A stretch of DNA of 64,000 nucleotides from Litchfieldella xinjiangensis (lineage in GTDB: Bacteria; Pseudomonadota; Gammaproteobacteria; Pseudomonadales; Halomonadaceae): NCBI RefSeq assembly GCF_000759345.1, contig NZ_JPZL01000001.1, forward strand, positions 620,001-684,000, given 5' to 3'. Below the pieces are notes generated by a model, which searched no databases, was not told where the DNA came from, and saw only the letters and a list, made by a program, of their open reading frames with translations. The position numbers were made by a program, and so were the translations under genes. Of this stretch, positions 51,337 to 60,410 are shown in pieces. Positions within the stretch are counted from its first letter, which is position 1. Each line of letters starts with the position of its first letter.

Positions 51337-53028
51337 ATGTCCCAAGTTCGTGAATATGACTACATCATTATCGGTGCCGGCTCGGCGGGCAATGTGTTGG
51401 CCACGCGCCTGACCGAAGATGCCGACGTCAGCGTGCTGCTGCTCGAGGCCGGCGGGCCCGACTATCGTTTCGACTTCCGTACCCAGATGCCCGCCGCCCT
51501 CGCCTATCCGCTGCAAGGTAAGCGCTATAACTGGGCGTTCGAGACCGACCCCGAACCTTACATGAACGATCGCCGCATGGAATGTGGGCGAGGCAAGGGG
51601 CTGGGCGGCTCATCCCTCATCAATGGCATGTGCTACCTGCGCGGCAACGCGCTCGATTACGACAGCTGGGCCAAGCAGCCCGGGCTGGAAGATTGGAACT
51701 ACCTCGAGTGCCTGCCCTACTTCAAGCGTGCCGAGACCCGGGACATTGGCCCCAATACCTACCATGGCGGTGAGGGTCCCGTCTCGGTGGCTACGCCCAA
51801 GGAGGGCAACAACGAACTTTACGGTGCGTTCATCCAGGCCGGGATCGAGGCAGGATATCCTGCAACCGAGGACGTCAACGGCTATCAGCAGGAGGGCTTC
51901 GGCCCGATGGACCGCACCACCACGCCGAATGGCCGCCGCGCCTCCACGGCGCGTGGCTATCTCGACGTGGCCAAGCGCCGTGACAACCTGACTATCGAGA
52001 CTCACGCGGTCACCGACCGCATCCTGTTCGAAGGCAAGCGCGCCGTGGGCGTGGCTTATGCTCGCAAGGGGGCGGCCCAGGAAGTACGAGCGCGCCGTGA
52101 GGTGTTGCTGTGTGGCGGCGCCATCGCCTCGCCACAGATCCTGCTGCGCTCCGGGGTCGGCAACGCTGAACACCTCAAGGAGTACGACATTCCGGTCGTT
52201 CACGACTTGCCCGGTGTCGGAGAAAACCTCCAGGATCACCTGGAGATGTACATCCAGTACGAGTGCACCAAGCCGATCTCCTTTTATCCTGCACTCAAAT
52301 GGTACAACCAGCCCAAGATCGGCGCCGAATGGCTGTTCTTCGGCACCGGTATCGGCTCGAGCAACCAGTTCGAGGCTGCCGGCTTCATCCGTACCAATGA
52401 CGATGAGGCGTGGCCCAACCTGCAGTACCACTTCCTGCCGATCGCCATCAGCTACAACGGCAAGAGTGCCGTACAGGCCCATGGTTTCCAGGCCCACGTC
52501 GGCTCGATGCGTTCGATGAGCCGAGGCAGAATCCGCCTGACATCGAAGGACCCCAATGCCGCACCCAGCATCCTGTTCAACTACATGTCGGAACAGAAGG
52601 ACTGGGAGGAGTTTCGAGACGCCATACGACTGACGCGAGAAATCATCGCTCAGCCGGCCATGGACCCCTACAGGGGCCGCGAGATATCGCCCGGGCCCAA
52701 CGTGCAGACAGATGAGGAACTCGACGAATTCGTGCGTCAACACGCCGAGACTGCCTATCATCCCAGCGGCAGTTGCAAGATGGGCTATGACGACATGGCC
52801 GTGGTCGATGGCGCCGGTCGGGTACACGGCCTGGAGAACTTGCGTGTCATCGACGCCTCGATCATGCCGGTGATCACGACGGGAAATCTCAATGCCCCGA
52901 CCATCATGATTGCCGAAAAAATGGCCGACAAGGTACGTGGCCGCGACCCACTGCCCAAGGCCGACGCGCCTTATTACGTGGCCGGCAACGCCCCGGCACG
53001 TAAGTCACCGGAACGTGGCACAAGCTGA
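51337..53028 (+). CDS. betA: Choline dehydrogenase
   Basis: 563 aa GMC-family flavoprotein that oxidises choline to betaine aldehyde, usually membrane-associated. The FAD loop is [18 protein letters not shown] (residues 9-26), the GMC signature [20 protein letters not shown] lies near 85-104, and the catalytic histidine is in [18 protein letters not shown] lies just upstream of the ATG. It is separated from betB by 152 bases holding an inverted-repeat structure and followed by a strong terminator. Confidence 0.97.
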   Translation: MSQVREYDYIIIGAGSAGNVLATRLTEDADVSVLLLEAGGPDYRFDFRTQMPAALAYPLQGKRYNWAFETDPEPYMNDRRMECGRGKGLGGSSLINGMCYLRGNALDYDSWAKQPGLEDWNYLECLPYFKRAETRDIGPNTYHGGEGPVSVATPKEGNNELYGAFIQAGIEAGYPATEDVNGYQQEGFGPMDRTTTPNGRRASTARGYLDVAKRRDNLTIETHAVTDRILFEGKRAVGVAYARKGAAQEVRARREVLLCGGAIASPQILLRSGVGNAEHLKEYDIPVVHDLPGVGENLQDHLEMYIQYECTKPISFYPALKWYNQPKIGAEWLFFGTGIGSSNQFEAAGFIRTNDDEAWPNLQYHFLPIAISYNGKSAVQAHGFQAHVGSMRSMSRGRIRLTSKDPNAAPSILFNYMSEQKDWEEFRDAIRLTREIIAQPAMDPYRGREISPGPNVQTDEELDEFVRQHAETAYHPSGSCKMGYDDMAVVDGAGRVHGLENLRVIDASIMPVITTGNLNAPTIMIAEKMADKVRGRDPLPKADAPYYVAGNAPARKSPERGTS

Positions 53029-53052
53029 TCCCGATACTCCGTTGCCTCCTTC

Positions 53053-53074
53053 ACCCCGCGCTGCGGGGTTTTTT
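53053..53074 (+). terminator. Terminator of the bet operon
   Basis: Stem ACCCCGC/GCGGGGT with three-base loop GCT, followed by a run of six T (the first pairs with A). It starts 25 bases after the betA stop. Confidence 0.9.
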
Positions 53075-53187
53075 CGTCGGGCGAGCCAGAATGAGACTTA
53101 GGTCGGCCGAGGATCGACTATGCTTGAATAATTCAAACGCTTGTTAGAGTATCGAGTCATCCTACACGCCGAGGGAGGTTCTGCTGC

Positions 53188-55638
53188 ATGGTCCATCTGG
53201 TTCTCTTACTATTGACCGCCGTCGCACTGCTCTTCGTCATGCATCGGGAAGCGGGCGCAAAAGCGGTGCTGGGCGTCCTCGTGCTGATGGGTGTCTTCAG
53301 CCTGGTCGTCGAGGCGCAGGTGCTGGGTGTTCTCCTGCTGCTGGGCGCCGCTCTCGTCGCAGCGGGCGGCCTGCCCAAGCTACGTCAACGCTGGCTGTCG
53401 CCGCGCCTGTTTGCCACCTTCAAGAAGGTCGCCCCGCGCGTCTCGGATACCGAGCGCACCGCGCTGGAAGCTGGCACCGTTTCCTGGGATGGCGAGCTTT
53501 TTACGGGCAAGCCCGACTGGGATTCGCTACTGAGCTACCGCAACGATGGGCTGAACGAAGAGGAGCGCGCCTTCCTCGACAACCAGTGCTCGGTCGCGGC
53601 CGGGATGTGCAACGCCTGGGAAATCACGCGGGAACGGGCCGACCTGCCGCCCGAACTATGGAGCTACCTGAAGCAGGAAGGCTTCTTCGGCATGATTATA
53701 CCCAAGGAGTACGGGGGGCTGGGGTTCTCGGCCAAGGCCCAGTCGGCCGTGCTTCAGAAGCTGTCAGTCAACGAGACGCTGATGGTTACCGTGGGGGTTC
53801 CCAACTCACTGGGTCCGGGCGAGCTGTTGCTCAAGTACGGTACCCAGGCGCAGAAGGATCATTATCTGCCACGCCTGGCCGACGGGCGTGAAATTCCCTG
53901 CTTCGGCTTGACGGGCCCGCGCGCCGGTAGCGACGCGACCTCATTGCCGGATATCGGTGTGGTCTGCAAGCGTACCATCGATGGCAAGGAGGTACTGGGA
54001 CTCGACCTGACCTTCGAGAAGCGCTGGATCACCCTGGCGCCCATCGCCACCGTGGTCGGCCTGGCCTTTCGCATGTTCGACCCCGATCGATTGCTGGACG
54101 GCGACGAGGATCTCGGCATTACCTGCGCGCTGATTCCCCGTGAGACGGAAGGGCTGGAAATCGGTCGTCGCCACCACCCCATCGGCAGCCCGTTCATGAA
54201 CGGGCCGATCAAGGGCGAGAACATCTTCGTGCCGCTGGATACCATCATCGGTGGGCCGGAAATGGCCGGCCAGGGTTGGCGCATGCTGGTCGAGTGCCTA
54301 TCGGTGGGACGCTGCATTACGCTGCCTTCCGGCGCCACCGGTACCGCGCGCTATGCGCTGGGCTGGACCGGCGGGTTCGCCCGGTTGCGGCGTCAGTTCA
54401 ATTTGCCGGTCGCGGAAATGGAAGGCGTACAGGAGCCCCTGGCGCGTATCGCGTCGCTGGCGTATATCGCTCAGGCGGCGGTATCCCAGACCGCCAACCT
54501 GGTCGATCATGGTGAGAAGCCATCCGTGCCCTCGGCCATCCTCAAGAGCCAGCTGACCGAATTCCAGCGCAGCCTGTTGGCCGATGCCATGGACATCCAC
54601 GGTGGCAAGGCGGTCACCCTCGGACCGCGCAACTATATCGGTATCGGCTATAGCGCCAACCCGGTGGCGATCACCGTGGAAGGCGCCAATATCATGACTC
54701 GCAACCTGATGATCTTCGGTCAGGGAGCGATACGCTGCCATCCGCATGTGCTCGAGGAACTGGCCGCCAAGGACGCCAATGATCCAAAGGCCTTCGACAA
54801 GGCGCTGTTCTCGCACGTGCGCTTGATCTTCGGCAATGCCGCACGCGCCCTGCTGGGCGGCTTGCATCTGAGCACGGTGTCGACGCCCTTCGATGAGGTG
54901 GCGGGCCCCTACGCCGCTGACGTGTCCCGACTGTCCGCCGGGTTCAGTCTATGCGCGGATGCAGCCATGGCCAGCCTGGGCTCGTCCCTCAAGTCGCGGG
55001 AAATGATCTCGGCCCGCCTGGGCGATGTGCTCTCCAACCTCTACCTGGCCTCGATGGTCATCAAGCAGTGGCATGAATCAGACAAGGTCGAAGGCGAGGC
55101 GACGCTGCTGCATTACAGTTGCCGGACATTGCTCTATCGTGCGGAGCAGGCGTTCGTCGAGCTATTCGACAACTTGCCCAACCGGGCACTCGGCAAGCTC
55201 CTGTCTGCCTTGGTCATGCCCATGGGACGCCGCTGGCGCAAGCCGAGCGACATCCAGACACGCGAGATCGCTCAGAACGTGTCTCGCCATACGGCGTTGC
55301 GCAGCAAGCTGATCGCCGACACCTGGGATCGTCAGGATGAAGGTCAACGGGACAATCCCCTGGCGCAATACAATGCCCTGCTGAAAGATTATCCCCAGGC
55401 AGAGCCGATCTATCGCAAGGTCACCAAGGCCTATGCCAAGGGAGAACTGCCTAGCCAGGCGCTGCATCCCGAACAGCGCTTCGAAGCAGCGCTAAGCGTC
55501 GGGGTCATCACCGAAGACGAAGCGACGTTCATGCGCGAATTCGAGACAGGCGTGCTGGAGTTGCTGACCGTCGATGACTTTGCCTTCGATGCCTTCGCTC
55601 AGGATCGAGACAAGATCGTGTGGCATAACGCCTCCTGA
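53188..55638 (+). CDS. fadE: Acyl-CoA dehydrogenase FadE
   Basis: 816 aa, the long FadE/YafH type that starts fatty-acid beta-oxidation. Two hydrophobic segments cover residues 1-60 (VHLVLLLLTAVALLFVMH and VLLLLGAALVAAGGL), suggesting membrane anchoring. The acyl-CoA dehydrogenase fold follows: FFGMIIPKEYGGLGFSAKAQS, CFGLTGPRAGSDATSLP, SVGRCITLPSGATGTARYAL and DAMDIHGGKAVTLGPRNYIG. The extra C-terminal DUF1974 domain is complete. It stands alone, between the bet operon and a convergent transporter. Confidence 0.95.
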   Translation: MVHLVLLLLTAVALLFVMHREAGAKAVLGVLVLMGVFSLVVEAQVLGVLLLLGAALVAAGGLPKLRQRWLSPRLFATFKKVAPRVSDTERTALEAGTVSWDGELFTGKPDWDSLLSYRNDGLNEEERAFLDNQCSVAAGMCNAWEITRERADLPPELWSYLKQEGFFGMIIPKEYGGLGFSAKAQSAVLQKLSVNETLMVTVGVPNSLGPGELLLKYGTQAQKDHYLPRLADGREIPCFGLTGPRAGSDATSLPDIGVVCKRTIDGKEVLGLDLTFEKRWITLAPIATVVGLAFRMFDPDRLLDGDEDLGITCALIPRETEGLEIGRRHHPIGSPFMNGPIKGENIFVPLDTIIGGPEMAGQGWRMLVECLSVGRCITLPSGATGTARYALGWTGGFARLRRQFNLPVAEMEGVQEPLARIASLAYIAQAAVSQTANLVDHGEKPSVPSAILKSQLTEFQRSLLADAMDIHGGKAVTLGPRNYIGIGYSANPVAITVEGANIMTRNLMIFGQGAIRCHPHVLEELAAKDANDPKAFDKALFSHVRLIFGNAARALLGGLHLSTVSTPFDEVAGPYAADVSRLSAGFSLCADAAMASLGSSLKSREMISARLGDVLSNLYLASMVIKQWHESDKVEGEATLLHYSCRTLLYRAEQAFVELFDNLPNRALGKLLSALVMPMGRRWRKPSDIQTREIAQNVSRHTALRSKLIADTWDRQDEGQRDNPLAQYNALLKDYPQAEPIYRKVTKAYAKGELPSQALHPEQRFEAALSVGVITEDEATFMREFETGVLELLTVDDFAFDAFAQDRDKIVWHNAS

Positions 55639-55656
55639 ACCGCATGCAGTGCAAAC

Positions 55657-55686
55657 CATGAACCCCGGCTTCGGCCGGGGTTCATG
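55657..55686 (+). terminator. Bidirectional terminator-like hairpin between fadE and the SLC13 gene
   Basis: Perfect 13-base arms CATGAACCCCGGC / GCCGGGGTTCATG with a TTCG tetraloop, placed between two convergent genes. No T-run. Confidence 0.65.
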
Positions 55687-55717
55687 CGTTGAGGCTTCGT
55701 ACCGAAGGAGGACCTTG

Positions 55718-57601
55718 TCAGGAGGACAGCGGCCACACCCACAGGATCATGGGAATGGCCACGATCCATACCACCAACGACAGCGGTAACCCGAGTCTCC
55801 AGTAATCGCTGAAGCGATATCCTGCCGGCCCCATGACCAGCGTATTGGACTGGTGGCCGATCGGGGTCAGGAAGGCACACGAAGCGGATACGGCGACCAC
55901 CATCAGGAAGGGATCGAGCGATAGATCGAAACCACGCGCCAGACTTGCGGCAATGGGCGCCATCAACAGCGCTGCCGCAGCGTTGTTGATGATATTTGAG
56001 AGCACCATCGACAGCAGGAACAAACCTGCCAACGTCACCACGGGCGGCCAATGCTCACCCAACTGCAGCAGCGCGTCGGCAATTAACGCCGCACCACCAC
56101 TCGTCTCGAGCGTCTGGCCCACCGGGATCATCGCTCCAAGCAGGACGATCACGGGCCCATCGATCGCCTGATAGCCATCACGCATCGGTAGCACCCCCAC
56201 CAGAAGCGATACCGCTGCCGCAGCCGTCAACGCAACCGCTGCCGGCAAGACATCGAAGAGCATCAGCAGGATAGCCGCCGAGAAGATGGCCAGCGAGACC
56301 AGCAACATGCGCGGTTGGCCCAAGGTCAGGTTACGGTTGGCCAGGGGCAGGCATCCCAGTGTGGCCAAGCTCTCGGAGAGCCCTCCCTCATCACCCTGCA
56401 TGAGCAATACATCACCCGGCCGAAAGCGAATCTCGCGCAGGCGCTGACGCAACCGCTCGCCATCGCGTGCAACAGCGACCAAGTGCAAGCCATGCTGGTT
56501 GAGCAAGCGAAGCTGAACCACGGTCCGATTGATCATCATCGAGTCGTTGCGTACGACGGCCTCGACCAGCTGCAACCCCTCGGTGTCGACAGATCGGCTC
56601 GAATTGCTGTCGTCGTTCTCCCTTCGCCGGCTCGAAGCGCTCACCTCGTGCCTGTCGGCCTGTTCTCTCCGTGCGTCTTCCGGTGAGTCCTCTTCGCCCT
56701 CGTATTCCGAATCCCGATGGCTATTGAGACGCAGCCCCGCCTTGCTTTCGAGCTGTTTCATTTCCTCGGGGCCAGCCTCGACCAAGAGCACATCGCCTTC
56801 ACGCAACCGGCCCATGAAGGCGTGCCCGGCATGACGTTTATCTTCTCGTACTACCGCAAGCACGGGAATATGTTCATCGATGGCTTTCTGCAGGTCCAGA
56901 AGCGACCAGCCCACCGCCTTGGCATCCTTGGTCACGCGGAGCTCACTCAGGTAGTGCGCCGTATCGAACAGCTCTTCAGCGGAGGCTTGGCCCTCTCTGC
57001 GAGGTGTCAAGCGCCAACCCAGCGTAACCAGAAACAGCAACCCAGCCATGGCGACCATCGCTCCAACCGGCGTAAACGAGAACAAGCCGAAGTTCTCACC
57101 GAGTTGGCTGCCCCGATAGCTAGCAATGATGATGTTGGGAGGGGTTCCAATCATCGTCAGCAGGCCGCCCAGCAAGGAACCGAACGCCAATGGCATCAGC
57201 AGCAGGGAAGGCGGACTGTCGTGCTTGCGAGCCATGCGTATCGCGACGGGCAACATCAATGCCAGGGCACCCACGTTATTCATGACCGCCGATAGAACGA
57301 CGACGGTGCCGGTCAGCACCAGCAACTGAGGGAAAAGCCGGCTGCCCACCTTGAACGCCTGCTCCGCGATAACGTCGACCACGCCGGAACGCTCGAAGCC
57401 CTTGCTCAGGACCAGGACAGCCGCAACGGTGATGACTGCGGGATGACCAAAGCCCAGAAAGGCATCATCGGCGGGTACCAAACCAAGCATCACCGCGACC
57501 AGCAAGGAAATCAGTGCTACCAGGTCATACCGGAACCGCCCCCAGACGAAGGCGGCAAGCGTCGCTCCAAGCAACACGAAGACCCATGTGGCATCGGACA
57601 T
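55718..57601 (-). CDS. SLC13-family transporter with two RCK_C domains
   Basis: 627 aa sodium/anion symporter-like protein. The two transport halves carry SAVMNNVGALALMLPVA with MIGTPPNIIIA, and SNIINNAAAALLMAP with LTPIGHQSNTLVMG. Between them lie two TrkA-C (RCK_C) regulatory domains at about residues 215-285 and 342-425. These are joined by an unusual hydrophilic linker (about 294-341) rich in E, D, S and R. Relatives transport sulfate, dicarboxylates or other anions; substrate is not clear. Divergent from the TonB receptor gene, from which it is separated by 200 bases. Confidence 0.88.
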   Translation of the reverse strand: MSDATWVFVLLGATLAAFVWGRFRYDLVALISLLVAVMLGLVPADDAFLGFGHPAVITVAAVLVLSKGFERSGVVDVIAEQAFKVGSRLFPQLLVLTGTVVVLSAVMNNVGALALMLPVAIRMARKHDSPPSLLLMPLAFGSLLGGLLTMIGTPPNIIIASYRGSQLGENFGLFSFTPVGAMVAMAGLLFLVTLGWRLTPRREGQASAEELFDTAHYLSELRVTKDAKAVGWSLLDLQKAIDEHIPVLAVVREDKRHAGHAFMGRLREGDVLLVEAGPEEMKQLESKAGLRLNSHRDSEYEGEEDSPEDARREQADRHEVSASSRRRENDDSNSSRSVDTEGLQLVEAVVRNDSMMINRTVVQLRLLNQHGLHLVAVARDGERLRQRLREIRFRPGDVLLMQGDEGGLSESLATLGCLPLANRNLTLGQPRMLLVSLAIFSAAILLMLFDVLPAAVALTAAAAVSLLVGVLPMRDGYQAIDGPVIVLLGAMIPVGQTLETSGGAALIADALLQLGEHWPPVVTLAGLFLLSMVLSNIINNAAAALLMAPIAASLARGFDLSLDPFLMVVAVSASCAFLTPIGHQSNTLVMGPAGYRFSDYWRLGLPLSLVVWIVAIPMILWVWPLSS

Positions 57602-57751
57602 CCCTTCCCTCCCTGGCTCGGTATAGCGTGGTGTATCGGCTCACATGATGCGGCTTTGGGCGACGAGGCACAAAGCGTTGCACAAACATGAACGTGACGT
57701 TGCCGTATCCACCCTCCAGTCGGTATCGCTTTCGCAATAGAATGACTTCTG

Positions 57752-57792
57752 CAGATAATAATCACTAACATTTGAAACAAATGATCATTCAA
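57752..57792 (+). promoter_or_regulatory. Candidate Fur site and promoter of the TonB receptor
   Basis: The stretch contains GATAATAATCAC (57754-57765), resembling repeated Fur hexamers NATWAT and also a -10 GATAAT, and a ten-base palindrome AATGATCATT (57780-57789) just before the ribosome site AAAGGTG. Iron repression by Fur is the expected control for this receptor class. Confidence 0.5.
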
Positions 57793-57801
57793 AGGTGAAT
57801 C

Positions 57802-59760
57802 ATGGGACACCCTCAACGCTCCGCGCTTACCTGCGCCATCGGTATGGCCCTCGTCGCGTCCGTCGCCCAGGCACAACAAGACCAGCAGCTCAGCAATATC
57901 GTGGTAACCGCGTCGGGCTATGAACAACAGGCCAAGAATGCACCCGCCTCTATTAGTGTCATCAGCCGTGAGCAATTGGAGGAACGGTATTATCGCGACG
58001 TGACAGACGCCCTACGCGATGTGCCGGGTGTCATCGTGACCGGAGGCGGTGCTGGGGATAATGGCGCGGATATCAGTATTCGCGGCATGCCCTCCCAATA
58101 CACATTGATCCTGGTGGACGGCAAGCCACAATCCACTCGTGAGAGCCGACCGAACGGCAGTGCTGGCTTCGAGCAGGATTGGCTCCCGCCCCTTCAAGCA
58201 ATCGAGAGAATCGAAGTGATCCGAGGCCCCATGTCGACTCTATACGGCTCTGATGCCATCGGCGGGGTCATTAACGTGATCACACGGAAGGTGGCTACCG
58301 AGTGGCACGGAAGCGTGCAAGCCGACACGGTGATTCAAGAAGACAGCGCCTCGGGAAATAGCCAACAGACCAATTTTTATTTGAGTGGTCCGCTCCGGGC
58401 CGGCTTGCTGGGTATCGAACTATACGGTCAAGCCAGCACTCGCGACGAAGACAAGATCGTTAACGGCTACGAAGATAAGGACTTACGCAGCCTCACCGCT
58501 CGCTTGACGCTGACTCCGACCCAGAACCACGATTTTACGCTCGAAGGGAGTGCCACGGAACAAAGCCGCGACTCCTTGATGGGGCGTTCCGCACCGAGCG
58601 AGGGCTGCCGCGGGGGATGCACGGATTCGCATAACGAATTCACGCGGGAACATATTGCACTGACCCATACGGGACGGTGGGACGTGGGTACCAGCAAGAC
58701 CTATGTCCAACGTGAGCAAAGTGAAAATAAAAAACGTGAGATGGAAATCACCAATACGATTTTCGATACTAATTTGGTGATGCCACTAGGCGCTCATATT
58801 GTCACTGTCGGCGGTCGCTACGAAGAAGAAAGCCTTGAAGACGCCACCTCGAATCAAATTTCTGATCGTACAAATGTCGAGTCTTCACAATACGCGTTGT
58901 ATGCAGAAGATGAGTGGTTACTGACCCAAAACGTCTCGTTAACCGGCGGGCTCCGCCTGGACGATGCCGAAAACTATGGCAGTCACTTAAGCCCCCGCCT
59001 CTATAGCGTCTGGAATATGACGCCACAGTGGACACTCAAAGGAGGTATCTCAACGGGGTTCCGTTCGCCCAACTTACGCGAAACCACCGCAGACTGGGGG
59101 CAAATAAGTCGCGGAGGTGACGTTTACGGAAACCCTGATCTCGAACCGGAAACGTCACTTAATAAGGAGATCGGGCTTCTTTACACGGCAGCCAGTGGTT
59201 TCAATGCAGGCGTTACCCTCTTCCATAATGATTTCGAGGACAAGATAACGCGCGTAGCCTGCCCCATCTCGGTGTGTGACGCAGGCCCTAACCGATTCGG
59301 CAGCGACCCGACCTATCGAATCAATGTCGACGAAGCCGTCACCCAAGGGGCCGAACTGACCTTAGCTGCCCCGCTGACACGTGATCTCGACTTGTCAGCG
59401 AGTTATACATACACCGACTCCGAACAGAAAAGTGGTGAATACGAGGGCGAGCCATTGACTCAACTTCCCAAGCACCTCTTCACAGCTTCACTCAATTGGC
59501 AGGCCACTGAAACGCTCAGTCCTTGGGTCCGCCTGACTTACCGTGGCGAAGAGAGTCAGCCAACGACAGGGCCGTCTCAGAGCTCCCTTGTGGCTCCGTC
59601 GTATACCTTCGTTGACAGCGGGGTCGGATACCGGGTCAACGAGCGTGCCAAGATTAACCTAGGGGTATACAACCTCTTTGATGAATCCGTCACGTATGAC
59701 GAATATGGCTTCGTAGAAGACGGGCGTCGCTATTGGCTCGGGCTTAATGTGGACTTCTGA
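57802..59760 (+). CDS. TonB-dependent outer membrane receptor, catecholate siderophore type
   Basis: 652 aa receptor. Signal peptide about 1-24 (GMALVASVAQAQ). The plug domain follows a TonB-box-like NIVVTASG and includes DALRDVPGVIVTGGG, ISIRGMPSQYTLILVDGKPQS and IEVIRGPMSTLYGSDAIGGVINV. The barrel runs to the C-terminal VEDGRRYWLGLNVDF, ending in the aromatic residue required for insertion. It resembles FepA/IrgA/CirA receptors, which take up ferric enterobactin-like or catechol compounds. Two cysteine pairs (CRGGC, and CPISVC) lie in probable loops. Codon use is visibly more AT-rich than neighbouring genes, which suggests acquisition. No exbBD or tonB nearby. Confidence 0.9.
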   Translation: MGHPQRSALTCAIGMALVASVAQAQQDQQLSNIVVTASGYEQQAKNAPASISVISREQLEERYYRDVTDALRDVPGVIVTGGGAGDNGADISIRGMPSQYTLILVDGKPQSTRESRPNGSAGFEQDWLPPLQAIERIEVIRGPMSTLYGSDAIGGVINVITRKVATEWHGSVQADTVIQEDSASGNSQQTNFYLSGPLRAGLLGIELYGQASTRDEDKIVNGYEDKDLRSLTARLTLTPTQNHDFTLEGSATEQSRDSLMGRSAPSEGCRGGCTDSHNEFTREHIALTHTGRWDVGTSKTYVQREQSENKKREMEITNTIFDTNLVMPLGAHIVTVGGRYEEESLEDATSNQISDRTNVESSQYALYAEDEWLLTQNVSLTGGLRLDDAENYGSHLSPRLYSVWNMTPQWTLKGGISTGFRSPNLRETTADWGQISRGGDVYGNPDLEPETSLNKEIGLLYTAASGFNAGVTLFHNDFEDKITRVACPISVCDAGPNRFGSDPTYRINVDEAVTQGAELTLAAPLTRDLDLSASYTYTDSEQKSGEYEGEPLTQLPKHLFTASLNWQATETLSPWVRLTYRGEESQPTTGPSQSSLVAPSYTFVDSGVGYRVNERAKINLGVYNLFDESVTYDEYGFVEDGRRYWLGLNVDF

Positions 59761-59784
59761 ACTTTTCTCGCTTACCGATCGTTT

Positions 59785-59809
59785 TGCCCGGCCAATGGCC
59801 GGGCATTTT
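59785..59809 (+). terminator. Terminator of the TonB receptor gene
   Basis: Nine-base arms TGCCCGGCC / GGCCGGGCA with loop AAT, followed by TTTT. It begins 25 bases after the stop. Confidence 0.85.
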
Positions 59810-59827
59810 CATGAAAGCCCAGGCCCT

Positions 59828-60391
59828 TCACGGCTCGGCAAACGGCAAGGCCGTGCCGGTATCGCGGCGCACCTCGAAAACATTGAGCGTCATCGCGACC
59901 AGGGCGTAATAGCCGAATATTCCCACCAATTCGACCACTCCCGGCTCCCCGAAGGTAGTCACCGCTTCTTCATAGAGGGCATCGTCGATACGTCGCTTAG
60001 TGTAGAGCGACGTGCCCAGGCGATAGATCAAGGCTTCGTCATCAAGAGCGAACACCGGCTCGTCTCCCCGGCGCAAGGCCTCGATGACGGTGTCAGAGAT
60101 TCCTGCCTGCCGGGCGATAGGTTCATGGATCTGCCATTCGGCCTGGGATTGCCACCAGGCGGCAGTGAACAGAATGGCGAGTTCGCTCAGGCGTAATTCC
60201 AGACGAGTCTGGTAGCGGCAGAACGCGCCGAGCCGCTGCGCATGGTCGGCCAACGCCGGGCTGTGAATCCAGGCCAGGAACGGCCCATCGAGATTGCCTC
60301 GCGGACCGCTGAGTATCTCGCCCAGCACGCGCCGCTGGGCATCATTCATACGCGATTCGTCGAGTGGCGTCAGCCGGGAATCGATCTTCAC
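59828..60391 (-). CDS. Carboxymuconolactone decarboxylase-family protein
   Basis: 187 aa. It starts with GTG at 60391, after AGGAG seven bases upstream; the open frame further up overlaps the aminotransferase and is unlikely. The region ELRLSELAILFTAAWWQSQAEWQIHEPIARQAG is the CMD/AhpD-like core, but the CxxC pair of redox-active AhpD proteins is absent, so a thiol peroxidase role is unlikely. Its helical bundle may serve a decarboxylase, lyase or binding function. It lies 19 bases after the aminotransferase and is probably co-transcribed with it. Confidence 0.8.
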   Translation of the reverse strand: MKIDSRLTPLDESRMNDAQRRVLGEILSGPRGNLDGPFLAWIHSPALADHAQRLGAFCRYQTRLELRLSELAILFTAAWWQSQAEWQIHEPIARQAGISDTVIEALRRGDEPVFALDDEALIYRLGTSLYTKRRIDDALYEEAVTTFGEPGVVELVGIFGYYALVAMTLNVFEVRRDTGTALPFAEP

Positions 60392-60410
60392 TGGGTCGCT
60401 CCTGTCGATC

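Noticed and set aside
51610-52827. 405-codon open frame on the minus strand
   Set aside because: It mirrors betA and shows no plausible domain; a by-product of codon bias.
53188-55638. Functional link of fadE with the bet operon
   Set aside because: A strong terminator follows betA and FadE acts on fatty acyl-CoA; adjacency alone is not evidence.
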